Translations under genes and position numbers: made by a program
Part shown: piece after piece, positions 42,451-52,118 of the stretch
How the letters are laid out: every line of letters begins with the position of its first letter
Position numbering within the stretch: position 1 is the first letter of the stretch
Assembly (NCBI GenBank): GCA_963666935.1
Contig: OY762936.1
Location: forward strand, 1,860,001 to 1,924,000
Source of the DNA: G963666935 sp963666935
GTDB lineage: Bacteria; Bacillota; Clostridia; Christensenellales; CAG-138
DNA: 64,000 nucleotides
Reading direction: 5' to 3'
Notes under the pieces: model-generated
Told to the model about the DNA's origin: nothing
The model's database searches: none
The model's input: the letters and a program-made list of their open reading frames with translations, nothing else

Positions 42451-44075
42451 TCTACCGAAAGGTGGTAGTAGTACAGCGGTTGTCCCCCACGTTCGCAGAC
42501 GATTTCCGCGTCTGGGTACGCTTCCTGTGTCCGGTTTAGGAATTCCTCCGCCTGCTTCCCTTCCACGTCCTGGCCGTAGAAAATGGTGATTACCGGCTCT
42601 TCCTTGCCCTCCATCATCTTGCCCAAAACTTCCTCCGCCACAGAGGCCACATTTTGCCCCACCGCAGCGATACTGCCGTTGATGAGCCCTATGATATCGC
42701 CTTTCTTAATTGCAGTGCCGTTAAAGCTGGTGTCGCGGACGGAATAGGTAATGCAGCCGGATATAACATTGGACATGGCCTCGGTCATGCTCCGGCGGGA
42801 GTCCTCAACCGCCCCTTCCATATACGCGGCGGCAGCGGTAATGCCCTGCTGAATGGTCTTGGAGGGGATGACGATGACGTTGCGGCAAGAGAGTTCCGCC
42901 GCCTGCTGGGCGGCCATGATAATGTTGGGGTTGTTGGGCAGTATGAATACGTTGCGAGCGTTGGCCCTGCGGATCGCCTTCTCAATGGTGTCGATGCTGG
43001 GGTTCATAGTCTGCCCCCCCTCGATGAGTACACAAACGCCCAAGCTGTTGAAGATTTCGGAGATGCCGTCGCCCGCGGCCACCGCGATCATGGCGGACTC
43101 TTTCTCGTTTTTCTTCATGTTCTCCTGAATCTCGCGATTCTGCTCCCGCATGTTCTCGATCTTGAGCTTGTCGATCTCACCCAGCCGAAGCGCCAGCTGC
43201 AAAATCTTGCCGGGCACGTTGGAATGCACATGTACCTTAATAAAATCCGCGTCGTTGGCCACCACCACCGAGTCGCCGATCTTCTGCAGTTTATCCCTAA
43301 ACTTATCCAAATCCGCCTCAGTGAAGGATTCTACCAGATGGATCACGAAAAACTCGGTGCAGTAGCCGAATTTAATGTCGTTGATGTCTTCCAATGTCAG
43401 GTTGTCTTCCAAGACGGCAGGCTCGGATTGGGCCAGAAAAGAATCGTCGATCTCTTCACCGTCCACAGCCATCTTGAAGCCCGTGAAGATGATCAAAAGG
43501 CCTTTGCCGCCAGAATCTACCACCCCGGCCTCCTTGAGCACCGGAAGCAGATCCGGCGTGAGCTTAACCGCCTGCTGGGCAACGTCTACCATGGTGTCGA
43601 TCAATCCGAAGACGTTGGCACCTTCCCGCTGTTGCTCCGCCACGGCTTCGCCCACCATCCGGGCCACCGTGAGCATGGTGCCTTCCTTAGGCCGCATCAC
43701 GGCCTTGTATGCGGCAGCGGTGCCGGCCTCAAGGGCTGCGGAAAGGGACGCGGCATCCATACCGTCTTTGCCGTCCAAAGCTTTTGCGAACCCCCTGAAA
43801 ATTTGGGAAAGGATCACGCCGCTGTTACCCCGGGCGCCCTTGAGCGCACCAAGAGAAGCCGCCGCAGCCACCTGTCCAACGGTATCGTTGTCACCGCCGG
43901 CCTTCAGTTCCTTCACCGCGCTTTGCATCGTCATGGACATGTTGGTGCCCGTATCGCCGTCCGGTACGGGAAATACATTTAATAAATCTATAATTGCTTT
44001 ATTTTTTTCAAGAAGCTGTGCGCCCGTGATGAACATGTCTCTCAAAAGCGCACCGTTGATATCCATATTATTCAA
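42447..44075 (-). CDS. fakA: Fatty acid kinase subunit A (DAK2-domain protein, YloV family)
   Basis: Phosphorylates FakB-bound fatty acids to acyl-phosphates for phospholipid synthesis. About 542 residues: an N-terminal DAK2/DhaL-like ATP domain with NVFPVPDGDTGTNMS and GARGNSGVILSQIF, then a central and a C-terminal DegV-like part with IFYGQDV. The start is taken as TTG at 44075, seven bases after GGAGG; the next ATG is 9 bases further. A FakB partner is not in the window. Operon with asp23 and recG. Confidence 0.9.
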   Translation of the reverse strand: MNNMDINGALLRDMFITGAQLLEKNKAIIDLLNVFPVPDGDTGTNMSMTMQSAVKELKAGGDNDTVGQVAAAASLGALKGARGNSGVILSQIFRGFAKALDGKDGMDAASLSAALEAGTAAAYKAVMRPKEGTMLTVARMVGEAVAEQQREGANVFGLIDTMVDVAQQAVKLTPDLLPVLKEAGVVDSGGKGLLIIFTGFKMAVDGEEIDDSFLAQSEPAVLEDNLTLEDINDIKFGYCTEFFVIHLVESFTEADLDKFRDKLQKIGDSVVVANDADFIKVHVHSNVPGKILQLALRLGEIDKLKIENMREQNREIQENMKKNEKESAMIAVAAGDGISEIFNSLGVCVLIEGGQTMNPSIDTIEKAIRRANARNVFILPNNPNIIMAAQQAAELSCRNVIVIPSKTIQQGITAAAAYMEGAVEDSRRSMTEAMSNVISGCITYSVRDTSFNGTAIKKGDIIGLINGSIAAVGQNVASVAEEVLGKMMEGKEEPVITIFYGQDVEGKQAEEFLNRTQEAYPDAEIVCERGGQPLYYYHLSVE

Positions 44076-44110
44076 TTGATTTCCTCCCGAAGCGTCAGGG
44101 AAACAGCCCT

Positions 44111-44470
44111 TCAACCGCTTATGACGCTCTCTACATGAATGTTGACCATGTTCACTTTAAGGCCCGTGACATCGCTGACGTGGTACTTCACGTTGTCGAT
44201 CATATTCTGGGCCACAACCGGCAGGGACACGCCGAAAATCATGGTGACAAACAAATCGATTACCACGCCTCCTTCTTCGTCGAAGGATACCTTTACCCCG
44301 CATTTCTTGTTGGCTTCGCCGCCCACAATCTTCAGCAGGGCGTCCGTGGCGGTCTTGGAATTCATGCCCACAACACCGCAGCTTTCCGTGGCCGCATGGC
44401 CGGCAATATTGGCGATAATTTCCTCACCAATGTTGATCTTGCCAAATTCATTTGCGATTACGCCCGGCAT
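44111..44470 (-). CDS. Asp23/Gls24 family protein (YloU-like)
   Basis: 119 residues with the family pattern GVIANEFGKINIGEEIIANIAGHAA, shortened here to its key Gly and Ala positions, then VDLFV-like and YHVSDVTGLKVNMVNIHV. Members associate with the envelope and with lipid metabolism. The ATG at 44470 has GGGAGG eight bases upstream. First gene before fakA and recG. Confidence 0.9.
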   Translation of the reverse strand: MPGVIANEFGKINIGEEIIANIAGHAATESCGVVGMNSKTATDALLKIVGGEANKKCGVKVSFDEEGGVVIDLFVTMIFGVSLPVVAQNMIDNVKYHVSDVTGLKVNMVNIHVESVISG

Positions 44471-44525
44471 TCTCAAAACCTCCCTAAATAAAATTTAGTA
44501 TACCGCCATGGATGGCAGTCTTTAT

Positions 44526-44554
44526 ATTTTACCCCAAAACTTCCCGATGGACAA
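44526..44554 (-). promoter_or_regulatory. Promoter of the asp23-fakA-recG operon
   Basis: On the minus strand, TTGTCC and TAAAAT with a 17-bp spacer, about 55 bp before the asp23 start. Confidence 0.6.
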
Positions 44555-44627
44555 GGAATATCATCGTAAACATTAGAGAAACCATGTTTTTTCGGGAAAA
44601 TGCCTCAAGATTCCACGCTTTCTCTCT

Positions 44628-45851
44628 TTAAAATACGCGTTTGCCATGGGAAAAATTCCGGTTTGCCCAATCGGACCAGCTGCTTACCTTCACCTTGCCC
44701 GCGGAAGAAGATGCATGGACATATTTGTTGTTGCCCAGCCAGATGCCCGTGTGGCTGATGGTGGAGCTGGTATCGCTGCGGAAAAAGATCAGGTCTCCGG
44801 GCTGCAGGTTTGCTGTGCCCTCAATGGTCTGCCAGCTGCTGATTTCCGAAAAGCCCTTGGCACTCATGCGGCCCACGCTGATTCCCACGCTGCGCAGCGA
44901 GAAATACACCAGCCCACTGCAGTCAAAGCTGTCAGGCCCCTCGCAGCTCCATACATAGGGATCGCCCACCTGTGCCATGGCAACGGCAATCAAGTCGGCT
45001 GCACCGCTGCCAACCACGGGAATCCCCCCGCTGCTGCCGCCGCTGGTGGGCGCAGCAGTCTTTGTGGTGCCAGCGCCAGCGGTGGAGGAAGGCTTGGGCG
45101 TAGCGGTTTTCCTCGGCTTCGGCGTCGGGGTTGGGTCCACCTTTGGCTTCGCCGCGCTGGAGAAAATCAACTCCCATGTTCCCGGGTCCACCTCGCCGCT
45201 GACCGTGATTTTATTCTTAGTCTGGAAGGATAAAAGTGCCTGCTGTGTGGCCGTGCCGAAATAACCGTTGCGCTTTTCCACCTCGTACCCCAGCTCGTAA
45301 AGTCTTTTTTGGACGGATTCCACGTCCTCGCCGCTGTCGCCGGGATGGATGCTGTAGGGTGCAGCCTGATCAGAAAAGAGCAGTTCCTGAGTCAAAGGGT
45401 CCGCAATGCCGGTTTCCGTCATGTGATGTACCCGCTGAAACCGCTTGAGCGCAGCCTCCGTGGCGGGGCCGAAATAGTCCGTGGGTTCATCGGCGTCCAC
45501 GTAGCCCAGCTCCATGAGTCTGGACTGAATATCTTTCACGATCTCAGCCGTGTCCCCAAACTGCAGGATCATATAGGGACACTGCGTCTCCATAGGCCCA
45601 GCCGTGGCCTCCGGCGCTTGGGTTTGCTCCGGTGTGGGCGTGGGGGCCGGATTCAGATTGGCCATGGCAGTAGAAACCTCTACCACCTGAGGCGTCAGGT
45701 CCAGCAGCTCAAAGAGCAGCGGAATCACAAAGAAAGCCGTAAGCACCACGGCCACCGCCGTTAGCAGCGGGATCCGCACCCTCCGAAATAGGCTAAGCCG
45801 GGCTTCCTTTTGCACGCGCTTCTTTTTCCATTTATTTTCATCGTTTTCCAT
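44628..45851 (-). CDS. Membrane-anchored NlpC/P60 cell-wall hydrolase with two peptidoglycan-binding repeats
   Basis: 407 residues. A short basic cytoplasmic head, one membrane helix at about 27-50, then two PG_binding_1 repeats (about 98-160 and 170-230, each with LxELGY and YFGxAT), a Pro/Thr/Lys-rich linker (235-275), and an NlpC/P60 domain with Cys311 (FDCSGL), His367 (SHTGIWL) and His379 (YVHA). Such proteins cut the stem peptide of peptidoglycan. It faces outward and may act in division, germination or sporulation. No partner gene in the same direction is close. Confidence 0.93.
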   Translation of the reverse strand: MENDENKWKKKRVQKEARLSLFRRVRIPLLTAVAVVLTAFFVIPLLFELLDLTPQVVEVSTAMANLNPAPTPTPEQTQAPEATAGPMETQCPYMILQFGDTAEIVKDIQSRLMELGYVDADEPTDYFGPATEAALKRFQRVHHMTETGIADPLTQELLFSDQAAPYSIHPGDSGEDVESVQKRLYELGYEVEKRNGYFGTATQQALLSFQTKNKITVSGEVDPGTWELIFSSAAKPKVDPTPTPKPRKTATPKPSSTAGAGTTKTAAPTSGGSSGGIPVVGSGAADLIAVAMAQVGDPYVWSCEGPDSFDCSGLVYFSLRSVGISVGRMSAKGFSEISSWQTIEGTANLQPGDLIFFRSDTSSTISHTGIWLGNNKYVHASSSAGKVKVSSWSDWANRNFSHGKRVF

Positions 45852-46038
45852 AGCTTGAATTATACCGCATTCTGTCGCACTTTGTCTATTCCCGCCGCCT
45901 GATGGGACATATTATAAGGGCGCCCCCCTTGCAGGGGCACAACATCCTCCCGATTCTTTTCCTGATGCCTGTTCTGGACGTTTTGAAAAGCGTCATTCCA
46001 ATGCGTGCATGAGTCAATCTGTGCCAATCAAAAACCTC

Positions 46039-46089
46039 TTGACAACTCCATGCTTAATGTTATAATGAGTGAGTGCTCACTCATTATAA
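46039..46089 (+). promoter_or_regulatory. Promoter and palindromic operator of the TetR-ABC operon
   Basis: TTGACA at 46039-46044 and TATAAT at 46061-46066 with a 16-bp spacer. A 30-bp inverted repeat (46060-46089) with 14-base arms TTATAATGAGTGAG overlaps the -10 box and start site, as expected for self-repression by the first gene product. Confidence 0.9.
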
Positions 46090-46106
46090 CACAAGGAGGC
46101 AGTATC

Positions 46107-46763
46107 ATGCCGAACGGCGACGAGAACTATGATATCCTTACGTATCTGGAAGACTATGTGAAAGACTATCCGGATAAAGAGATCCGTGTAATTAACGCGG
46201 CAATCAATTTATTTTCCGAGAAGGGCTTCTCCGCCACCAGCACCAAGGAGATATCCAAGCGGGCAGACATGGCTGAGGGTACAATATTCCGGTACTTCCC
46301 CACTAAGGACGCGATCCTGGAGCGCATGGTGCCGCTGCTGATACATGCGATCAAGCCGAAACTGGAAAAACCGGTTAAGGACATCATCGCAGAACGCGCA
46401 GGCGAGCCGGTAGGTGACATATTCGCCACCATCATACTGGACCGGCTCAACATCATCCGCGGCAACGGGCGCTTATTGAAGTCGGTGCTGCCCGAGCTAA
46501 TGTACCGCGAGGCGCTGCAGCAGCAACTGACGCAAAGCCTGCTGCCGATGATCCGGGGATATGTGTCTCAGGTCCTAGAGGAGGGCCGAAAACGCGCCGA
46601 AATCGGCCCACATGTGAGCGCAAATACCGCGATGCACCAGCTGCTTGGCTTCATATTGGCATATAGTCTGTTTGGCAGCAAGGACGAGGCGCAGGCGAAA
46701 AAAGACGTAGAGGAATTTATGGATGGCGTGATGAAAGGCTGGGCGGCAAATGCACAAGATTGA
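46107..46763 (+). CDS. TetR/AcrR-family repressor of the ABC exporter operon
   Basis: 218 residues. The N-terminal helix-turn-helix spans about 28-75 (AAINLFSEKGFSATSTKEIS then EGTIFRYFPTKDAIL). The C-terminal ligand domain is mainly helical and not assigned to a ligand. The ATG at 46107 lies behind AAGGAGG. A near-perfect palindrome covers its promoter, and the next two genes overlap it, so it probably controls export of a toxic compound that is also its inducer. Confidence 0.92.
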   Translation: MPNGDENYDILTYLEDYVKDYPDKEIRVINAAINLFSEKGFSATSTKEISKRADMAEGTIFRYFPTKDAILERMVPLLIHAIKPKLEKPVKDIIAERAGEPVGDIFATIILDRLNIIRGNGRLLKSVLPELMYREALQQQLTQSLLPMIRGYVSQVLEEGRKRAEIGPHVSANTAMHQLLGFILAYSLFGSKDEAQAKKDVEEFMDGVMKGWAANAQD

Positions 46764-47481
46764 TGCTGAAAATGTAACGAAGCGTTTCGGGTATGAAGAG
46801 GTTCTCAAAGGAATAAATCTGCGTGTGGACAGCGGCGAGATCCTAGGGGTTCTGGGGCCGTCCGGTTCCGGCAAGACGACGCTGGTAAAGTGCCTGATCG
46901 GTGTGCTGCCGCTCTCGGGCGGACAGGTGTCCATAGACGGCGCAAAGGTCCCGAACCTCGATCTGATGGATGAGATTGGGTACATGGCACAGCAGGACGC
47001 GCTTTACGAAGATCTGACAGGGCTGCAGAATCTGGTGTTCTACGGGCGGCTCAAGGGCATGACGCGCAGGGATGCACATACACAGGCCGCGTCGCTGATG
47101 GAATTGGTAGAGCTGGGCTGCGACAAACAAAAGAAGGCGGGAAATTACTCAGGCGGCATGAAACGGCGGCTTTCTCTGACGGCAGCGCTGATCGGCAGCC
47201 CAGACGTGATCGTGCTAGACGAACCGACTGTGGGCATTGATCCGGTGCTGCGCGAGCTGTTCTGGGAGGAGTTCCGTCGTCTCAAAGCGCAGGAGAAAAC
47301 CATCATTGTCACAACGCATGTCATGGACGAAGCGGACAAGTGCGACCGACTCATATTGCTGCGGGACGGCAGGGTGATACAAAACGGTACGCCGGAGGCG
47401 CTCAAAAATCTGACGCCGGAGGGCACGCTTGAGTCAGTGTTTATCCGGTCTGCCAAGGCGGAAGGTGGTGTTTTGTCATGA
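46750..47481 (+). CDS. ABC transporter ATP-binding protein
   Basis: 243 residues. Walker A is GPSGSGKTT, the signature is YSGGMKRRLSL, Walker B is VIVLDEPTVGID, and the H-loop is in TTHVMDEAD. The type fits drug- or lipid-exporting CcmA/YhiH-like ATPases. It overlaps the TetR gene by 14 bases and the permease gene by four. Confidence 0.94.
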   Translation: MHKIDAENVTKRFGYEEVLKGINLRVDSGEILGVLGPSGSGKTTLVKCLIGVLPLSGGQVSIDGAKVPNLDLMDEIGYMAQQDALYEDLTGLQNLVFYGRLKGMTRRDAHTQAASLMELVELGCDKQKKAGNYSGGMKRRLSLTAALIGSPDVIVLDEPTVGIDPVLRELFWEEFRRLKAQEKTIIVTTHVMDEADKCDRLILLRDGRVIQNGTPEALKNLTPEGTLESVFIRSAKAEGGVLS

Positions 47482-48524
47482 AGAGTCTGATCATTGCGGG
47501 GCGGCTGATCCGCCAAATAACCGGTGACAAGCGCACGCTGGCTGTGATGCTGGTGGCGCCGATCCTCATTATGACGCTGCTGTACTTCCTTCTGGCGTCC
47601 GGCATCACTACTGTGAACATCGACCTCGTGGATGGGGATGACGCGGCGGCAAAGGCAATGGAAGACTACGCAACTGTAACCGTCGTGGATACAGAAGGCC
47701 AGGCCATCGACCGTTTGCGGAGCGGTGAAAGCGACGGGTATGTCAGCGGCGATAAGTATGTAGTAGAAGGCACGAATGCGCAGATCAGCGCGTTGGCGCA
47801 GCGGGCGTTTGCAGCATACGCAATGCAGCAAAAGTTGGCCAATCTGCCGCCCCAAGCCCAAGGCATAGCGGAGGGTCTGGGTGGCTCCATCGACGTGGAG
47901 ACCTTCTACGGCAACAACGACTACGAGCAGTTTGATTTCATCGCACCCAGTCTGATGGGGTTCATCATATTCTTTCTCGTGTTCCTGCTGGCCGGCATCG
48001 CGTTTTTGCGCGAGCGCATCAGCGGCACTCTGGAGCGCGTCATGGCGACATCGCTGCACAGGGGGCAGCTGGTGGCAGGTTATTTTCTCGGTTTCGGCGT
48101 GTTCGCCTTGCTACAGACAGTGGTGATACAAGTGTTTTTGATATACGCCCTGGGCATTCATACCGGTACAAATTTCTTCTTAGTGCTGCTCATCAACCTA
48201 TGTGTGGCAGGCACGTCGCTGGCTTTAGGCACGTTGTTATCCGCGTTTGCACGCAATGAATTTCAGCTGTTCCAGTTCATCCCCACCGTAGTGATACCGC
48301 AGGTGTTGTTCTGCGGGCTGTTCAGCCTGCGGGAAGCCCCGCCGTTGCTACAGTGGCTCTCGAAGATATTCCCGCTTACCTACGGTGCGGACGCCCTGCG
48401 CGCCGTGATGCTGCGCGGCCTCGGTTTTTATGACATCTGGCCCGATCTGCTCGCCATGCTGGGTTTCATCGCGCTGTTCATCCTGCTGAATATCTGGATT
48501 TTAAAAAAGTATCGGGCGATTTAA
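47478..48524 (+). CDS. ABC-2 type permease
   Basis: 348 residues with one N-terminal helix (about 20-42), a large outside domain (45-150) and five or six C-terminal helices (155-345), the plan of ABC-2 exporters of the YhhJ/YbhR kind. FLRERISGTLERVMATS is the typical coupling segment after the second helix. Substrate unknown; the TetR regulator suggests multidrug export. It overlaps the ATPase gene by four bases. Confidence 0.92.
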   Translation: MKSLIIAGRLIRQITGDKRTLAVMLVAPILIMTLLYFLLASGITTVNIDLVDGDDAAAKAMEDYATVTVVDTEGQAIDRLRSGESDGYVSGDKYVVEGTNAQISALAQRAFAAYAMQQKLANLPPQAQGIAEGLGGSIDVETFYGNNDYEQFDFIAPSLMGFIIFFLVFLLAGIAFLRERISGTLERVMATSLHRGQLVAGYFLGFGVFALLQTVVIQVFLIYALGIHTGTNFFLVLLINLCVAGTSLALGTLLSAFARNEFQLFQFIPTVVIPQVLFCGLFSLREAPPLLQWLSKIFPLTYGADALRAVMLRGLGFYDIWPDLLAMLGFIALFILLNIWILKKYRAI

Positions 48525-48673
48525 ATCTGCGAGCCCATGAGGGCCGTCCTCCCTCTACGGGGACACGGTACACTCCTGTTTCTTTTCTTGAAAATAAAGA
48601 ACCAAAAGACCAAAAAGCAATCGTTTGGCATACAATATCCTTTAGAATAATCCAGAAGCCCCATCGAAGGGCA

Positions 48674-48709
48674 CAAAAAAACAGTCCATGATAATGGGCC
48701 TGTTTTTTT
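48674..48709 (+). terminator. Intrinsic terminator before the ABC-F gene
   Basis: AAAAAACAG pairs with CTGTTTTTT, with further pairing of CCAT and ATGG, and ends in seven T. Confidence 0.8.
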
Positions 48710-48776
48710 GCCTTGCCCCGCCGAGGTTGGTCATGGTATTGGGCTCACTTTTTTGCCGTACCGCGCCCGATGCGCG

Positions 48777-48805
48777 TTGCGCATTTTTACCGTTTGGCTT
48801 ATACT
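48777..48805 (+). promoter_or_regulatory. Promoter of the ABC-F gene
   Basis: TTGCGC and TATACT with a 17-bp spacer, 28 bp before the ATG. Confidence 0.65.
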
Positions 48806-48833
48806 GGGGAGAGTAATCACCTTGGGAGGAACC

Positions 48834-50744
48834 ATGGCACTGTTGGCTGCAAGCGGCCTGTCCAAGTACTTTGGTACGCGGCCGCTGTTTGAAGATATCA
48901 GTTTTGAAATCGACCGAAAAGAAAAAGTGGGGCTTGTGGGGACCAATGGTTGCGGCAAAACCACCTTGCTCCGGCTTCTTTCGGGCGAAGACTCCCCGGA
49001 CGTGGGCAGCGTATACCGAGCAAAAGAGCTGCGGCTGGGCACTATGCGCCAGAGCGTAGACGCCGAAAATGAAAGTCTCTATTGCTTTGCTCTTTCTGCC
49101 TTTGCGCCCCTACTGCAGCTGGAGCATGAGCTGGAGGCGCTGCAAGCGCAGCTTGCAGTACAGCCCGATGACGGATTGATCCTCCGGCAGCACAGGCTTT
49201 CCGAGTACTATCAATCGGAGGGCGGGCTCACCTTCCACAGCCGCACCCGCAGCACCCTCATGGGGCTGGGGTTTTCAGAGGAGGAGCTGGAGAAGCCCAT
49301 GGGCGAGCTTTCCGGCGGCATGCGCAACAAGGCGCAGCTGGCCAAGCTGCTGCTTTCGGGCGCGGATCTTCTGCTGCTTGACGAACCCACCAACCATCTG
49401 GATCTTGAAAGCACTGTTTTTTTAGAAGACTTCCTCCGCTCCTACCCCGGCGGGTATCTTGTGGTATCCCATGACCGGTACTTTTTGGACCGCGTCACCA
49501 GCCGCACGCTGGAGCTGAAAAACGGGCGGCTGATCGCCACAAAGGGCAACTACTCAAACCATCTGGAGCTTACCGCGCAGCGGGATGAGCTGCTTTTGCG
49601 CAACTACCACCGCCAGCAGCGGGAGATCCGCCGCATCGAAGCCATCGTGGCCCAGCAAAAACGCTGGGGCAGGGCGCACAACTTCATCACCGCCGCCTCC
49701 AAGCAGAAGCAGGCGGATAGGCTCCGTGCCGAATTGGTTACCCCACAGCGGCAGGAAGCCTCCATTCGCTTCCAGTTTCAGGCCAAGGAGCCCGGCGGCA
49801 ACGACGTACTGATGGCGGATTCGCTGTTAAAATCCTATGAGAAACCCGTCCTCTCGGACGTTTCCTTACATCTCACCCGGGGAGAGCGTGTGTTTTTGCT
49901 GGGCGCCAACGGCTCGGGCAAAACAACACTGCTAAAAATTTTCTTGGGGCTGGAGCGGCCGGACGGCGGCAGCTTCCGGCTGGGGGCCGGGGTACAGCCG
50001 GGCTACTACGAGCAGCATATGACCTCTCTGACGGTTGGCAATACCGTGCTGACGGAAATTCACAATGCCTACCCGTATATGAACCTTACGGAGGTGCGCT
50101 CTGCTCTGGCGGCCTTTCTGTTTTCCGGGGACGACGTTTTTAAGGAAATCTGCGCCCTCTCCGGCGGAGAAAAAGCCCGGGTGCAGCTGTTGAAGCTCAT
50201 GCTGGGCGGGGCCAACTTGCTGTTTTTGGATGAGCCAACCAACCATCTTGACATTCGCTCCCGGGAAGCGCTGGAGGACGCGCTTACGGACTACGGCGGC
50301 ACGCTCTTGATCGTCACCCACGACCGATATCTGGTAAACCGTCTGGCAGATCGGATCCTGTATCTAGAGAACGGCGCCCTTACCGAGTATCTGGGAGATT
50401 ACGATGACTGCCTCGCCGCCCGGGCCACCCGGCAGTCGGAAACCGTCTTGGAGCAGCGGCAGGAAAAACCCAACGCTTACAAAGAGCAAAAGGCACGCCA
50501 AAGCGCCGTGAACCGAGCAAAGGGCGTCCGAGACCGGACAGAGAAGAGTATCACGGAAGCGGAAATGGCCCTTGCCAATTTGGAAGCCGAAATGGCGGAA
50601 CCTGAAATTGCTTCAAACTACGTCAAAGCTGCGGAACTGGCAACAAAGGCCGAAGAACTACGCAATGAAATTGCCGATTTTTACGCCCAGTGGGAAGCCG
50701 CTGAGGCCGCGTTGGATGAATTGCTTTTGGAATCAAATGAGTAA
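48834..50744 (+). CDS. ABC-F family ATPase (ribosome-associated)
   Basis: 636 residues, two ABC domains and no membrane helix. Walker A motifs are GTNGCGKTT and GANGSGKTT, signatures LSGGM and LSGGE, and Walker B motifs LLLDEPTNHLD and LFLDEPTNHLD. Between them lies the P-site tRNA-interaction motif helix region (about 245-305), and the C-terminus is a charged coiled coil (about 565-635). It fits the YdiF/Uup-type group that acts on stalled ribosomes; an antibiotic-resistance role is possible but not shown. The ATG at 48834 follows GGGAGG. An aldo/keto reductase gene starts 19 bp later. Confidence 0.93.
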   Translation: MALLAASGLSKYFGTRPLFEDISFEIDRKEKVGLVGTNGCGKTTLLRLLSGEDSPDVGSVYRAKELRLGTMRQSVDAENESLYCFALSAFAPLLQLEHELEALQAQLAVQPDDGLILRQHRLSEYYQSEGGLTFHSRTRSTLMGLGFSEEELEKPMGELSGGMRNKAQLAKLLLSGADLLLLDEPTNHLDLESTVFLEDFLRSYPGGYLVVSHDRYFLDRVTSRTLELKNGRLIATKGNYSNHLELTAQRDELLLRNYHRQQREIRRIEAIVAQQKRWGRAHNFITAASKQKQADRLRAELVTPQRQEASIRFQFQAKEPGGNDVLMADSLLKSYEKPVLSDVSLHLTRGERVFLLGANGSGKTTLLKIFLGLERPDGGSFRLGAGVQPGYYEQHMTSLTVGNTVLTEIHNAYPYMNLTEVRSALAAFLFSGDDVFKEICALSGGEKARVQLLKLMLGGANLLFLDEPTNHLDIRSREALEDALTDYGGTLLIVTHDRYLVNRLADRILYLENGALTEYLGDYDDCLAARATRQSETVLEQRQEKPNAYKEQKARQSAVNRAKGVRDRTEKSITEAEMALANLEAEMAEPEIASNYVKAAELATKAEELRNEIADFYAQWEAAEAALDELLLESNE

Positions 50745-50763
50745 TATACAGGAGGAACCTTTT

Positions 50764-51882
50764 ATGAAGAAACTGGGCTTTGGCCTGATGCGCCTGCCTC
50801 TCACCGACCCCACGGATGAAAAATGCGTGGATATGAGTATCTTTTGCGCCATGGTGGATACCTTTATGGAACGGGGCTTCAGCTACTTTGACACGGCGTA
50901 TATGTACCACGGCTATCTGAGTGAAGTCTTCCTGAAGGACGCGCTGGTGGCCCGTTATCCCCGTACCGCCTTTCAGGTAGCGGATAAGATGCATATGCGC
51001 TACTTGAAGGAAGAAGGCCAGCAGGAGCGCTTATTTGAAGAGCAGCTTCAAAAGTGTGGCGTGGATTACTTCGACTCCTTCCTGATCCATAATTTAGGCG
51101 CGCTAAACTACGAAATTGCCCAGCGGTTTTCCACCTTTGAGTATCTGGAGGGGCAGCGGGCGGCGGGTCGAATCCACCGGTTCGGGTTCTCCTTCCACGA
51201 TACTGCGGACGTACTGGATCGCATCCTTACGGATCATCCGACGGTGGATTTCGTGCAGCTTCAGCTCAATTATCTGGACTGGGAAGATCGGAACATTCAG
51301 TCTCGCCTTTGTCATGAGGTGGCCCGAAAGCACTCCAAGCCCGTCATCGTGATGGAGCCCCTCAAGGGCGGCACCCTTGCCAGTGTACCGCTGGAGGTGG
51401 AGGCTTTGTTCCGCGCCCGCAGGCCGGAACTGTCCGTGGCGTCCTGGGGCATCCGCTTTGCAGCCAGTCAGGAAGGCGTGGAGACGGTGCTCAGCGGCAT
51501 GTCCAATCCGGAGCAGCTGCTGGATAACACCTCCTACATGCAAGACCTTGAGCCCATGGACGAAGAGGAGCTTTCCCTGTGCAAAAAGGCAGCGGAGATC
51601 ATTCGTGCATCCGTGCGCATTCCCTGCACTTCCTGCGGCTATTGTGTGGAGGGCTGCCCCAAGAACATCCCCATCCCCAACTACTTCGCCCTGTATAACG
51701 TGGATAAGCAGTCCCTCAACGCGGACTTTTCCATTCATGAGCAGTATTATGAAAACTACCTGTCCTCCCATGGGAAAGCCGGAGACTGTATCGCCTGCGG
51801 CCAGTGTGAACGAGCCTGCCCCCAGCGCATCCCCATCATCGAATGGATGAAGAAGGTATCGGAAAACTTCGACAAGAAATGA
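50764..51882 (+). CDS. Aldo/keto reductase with C-terminal 2x[4Fe-4S] ferredoxin domain (copy 1)
   Basis: 372 residues. TIM-barrel aldo/keto reductase with the Asp and Tyr of YFDTAYMYH, the Lys of VADK and the His of LIH as the catalytic set. The C-terminal CTSCGYCVEGCP and CIACGQCERACP motifs bind two 4Fe-4S clusters, suggesting ferredoxin-linked redox chemistry. The ATG is behind AGGAGG and follows the ABC-F gene closely. A paralogue lies 236 bp downstream with one very similar internal segment. Substrate unknown. Confidence 0.92.
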   Translation: MKKLGFGLMRLPLTDPTDEKCVDMSIFCAMVDTFMERGFSYFDTAYMYHGYLSEVFLKDALVARYPRTAFQVADKMHMRYLKEEGQQERLFEEQLQKCGVDYFDSFLIHNLGALNYEIAQRFSTFEYLEGQRAAGRIHRFGFSFHDTADVLDRILTDHPTVDFVQLQLNYLDWEDRNIQSRLCHEVARKHSKPVIVMEPLKGGTLASVPLEVEALFRARRPELSVASWGIRFAASQEGVETVLSGMSNPEQLLDNTSYMQDLEPMDEEELSLCKKAAEIIRASVRIPCTSCGYCVEGCPKNIPIPNYFALYNVDKQSLNADFSIHEQYYENYLSSHGKAGDCIACGQCERACPQRIPIIEWMKKVSENFDKK

Positions 51883-51945
51883 TTCTATTCAATAATTAAA
51901 AGGGACGGCGAACTAACAATTTGTGGTTGCTTGATCATATTCGCA

Positions 51946-52095
51946 ATGCGATTCAAGTGGGGAACCGTGGCCGCGCTGGGTAAATTGCTTCGGAAGGAGC
52001 ATTCTCGTAAGCGCGCCGAAGAGCTATGCAAAGCGCTTTCTTCCCTCTATACGCACAGCAGGAGGCTGCCGAGGCGGCGCAAAAAAACTGTTTAA
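51946..52095 (+). CDS. Possible 49-residue basic small open frame
   Basis: An ATG-started frame between the two reductase genes. It is strongly basic at the end (RRLPRRRKKTV) and lacks a ribosome binding site. I do not recognise it; it may be chance. The rest of this 236-bp gap has no clear promoter or terminator. Confidence 0.18.
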   Translation: MRFKWGTVAALGKLLRKEHSRKRAEELCKALSSLYTHSRRLPRRRKKTV

Positions 52096-52118
52096 TTAAC
52101 TTATAGGAGGATATTTAC

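Larger units (their letters stand above)
48525..48833 (+). other. Intergenic stretch between the ABC exporter and the ABC-F gene
   Basis: Holds a terminator at 48674-48709 and a promoter at 48777-48805. The first 150 bases are rich in A-tracts and show no open frame I can support. Confidence 0.6.

Noticed and set aside
42654..43982. 442-codon plus-strand frame opposite fakA
   Set aside because: Opposite strand of conserved DAK2 motifs; no start site signals or recognisable motif.
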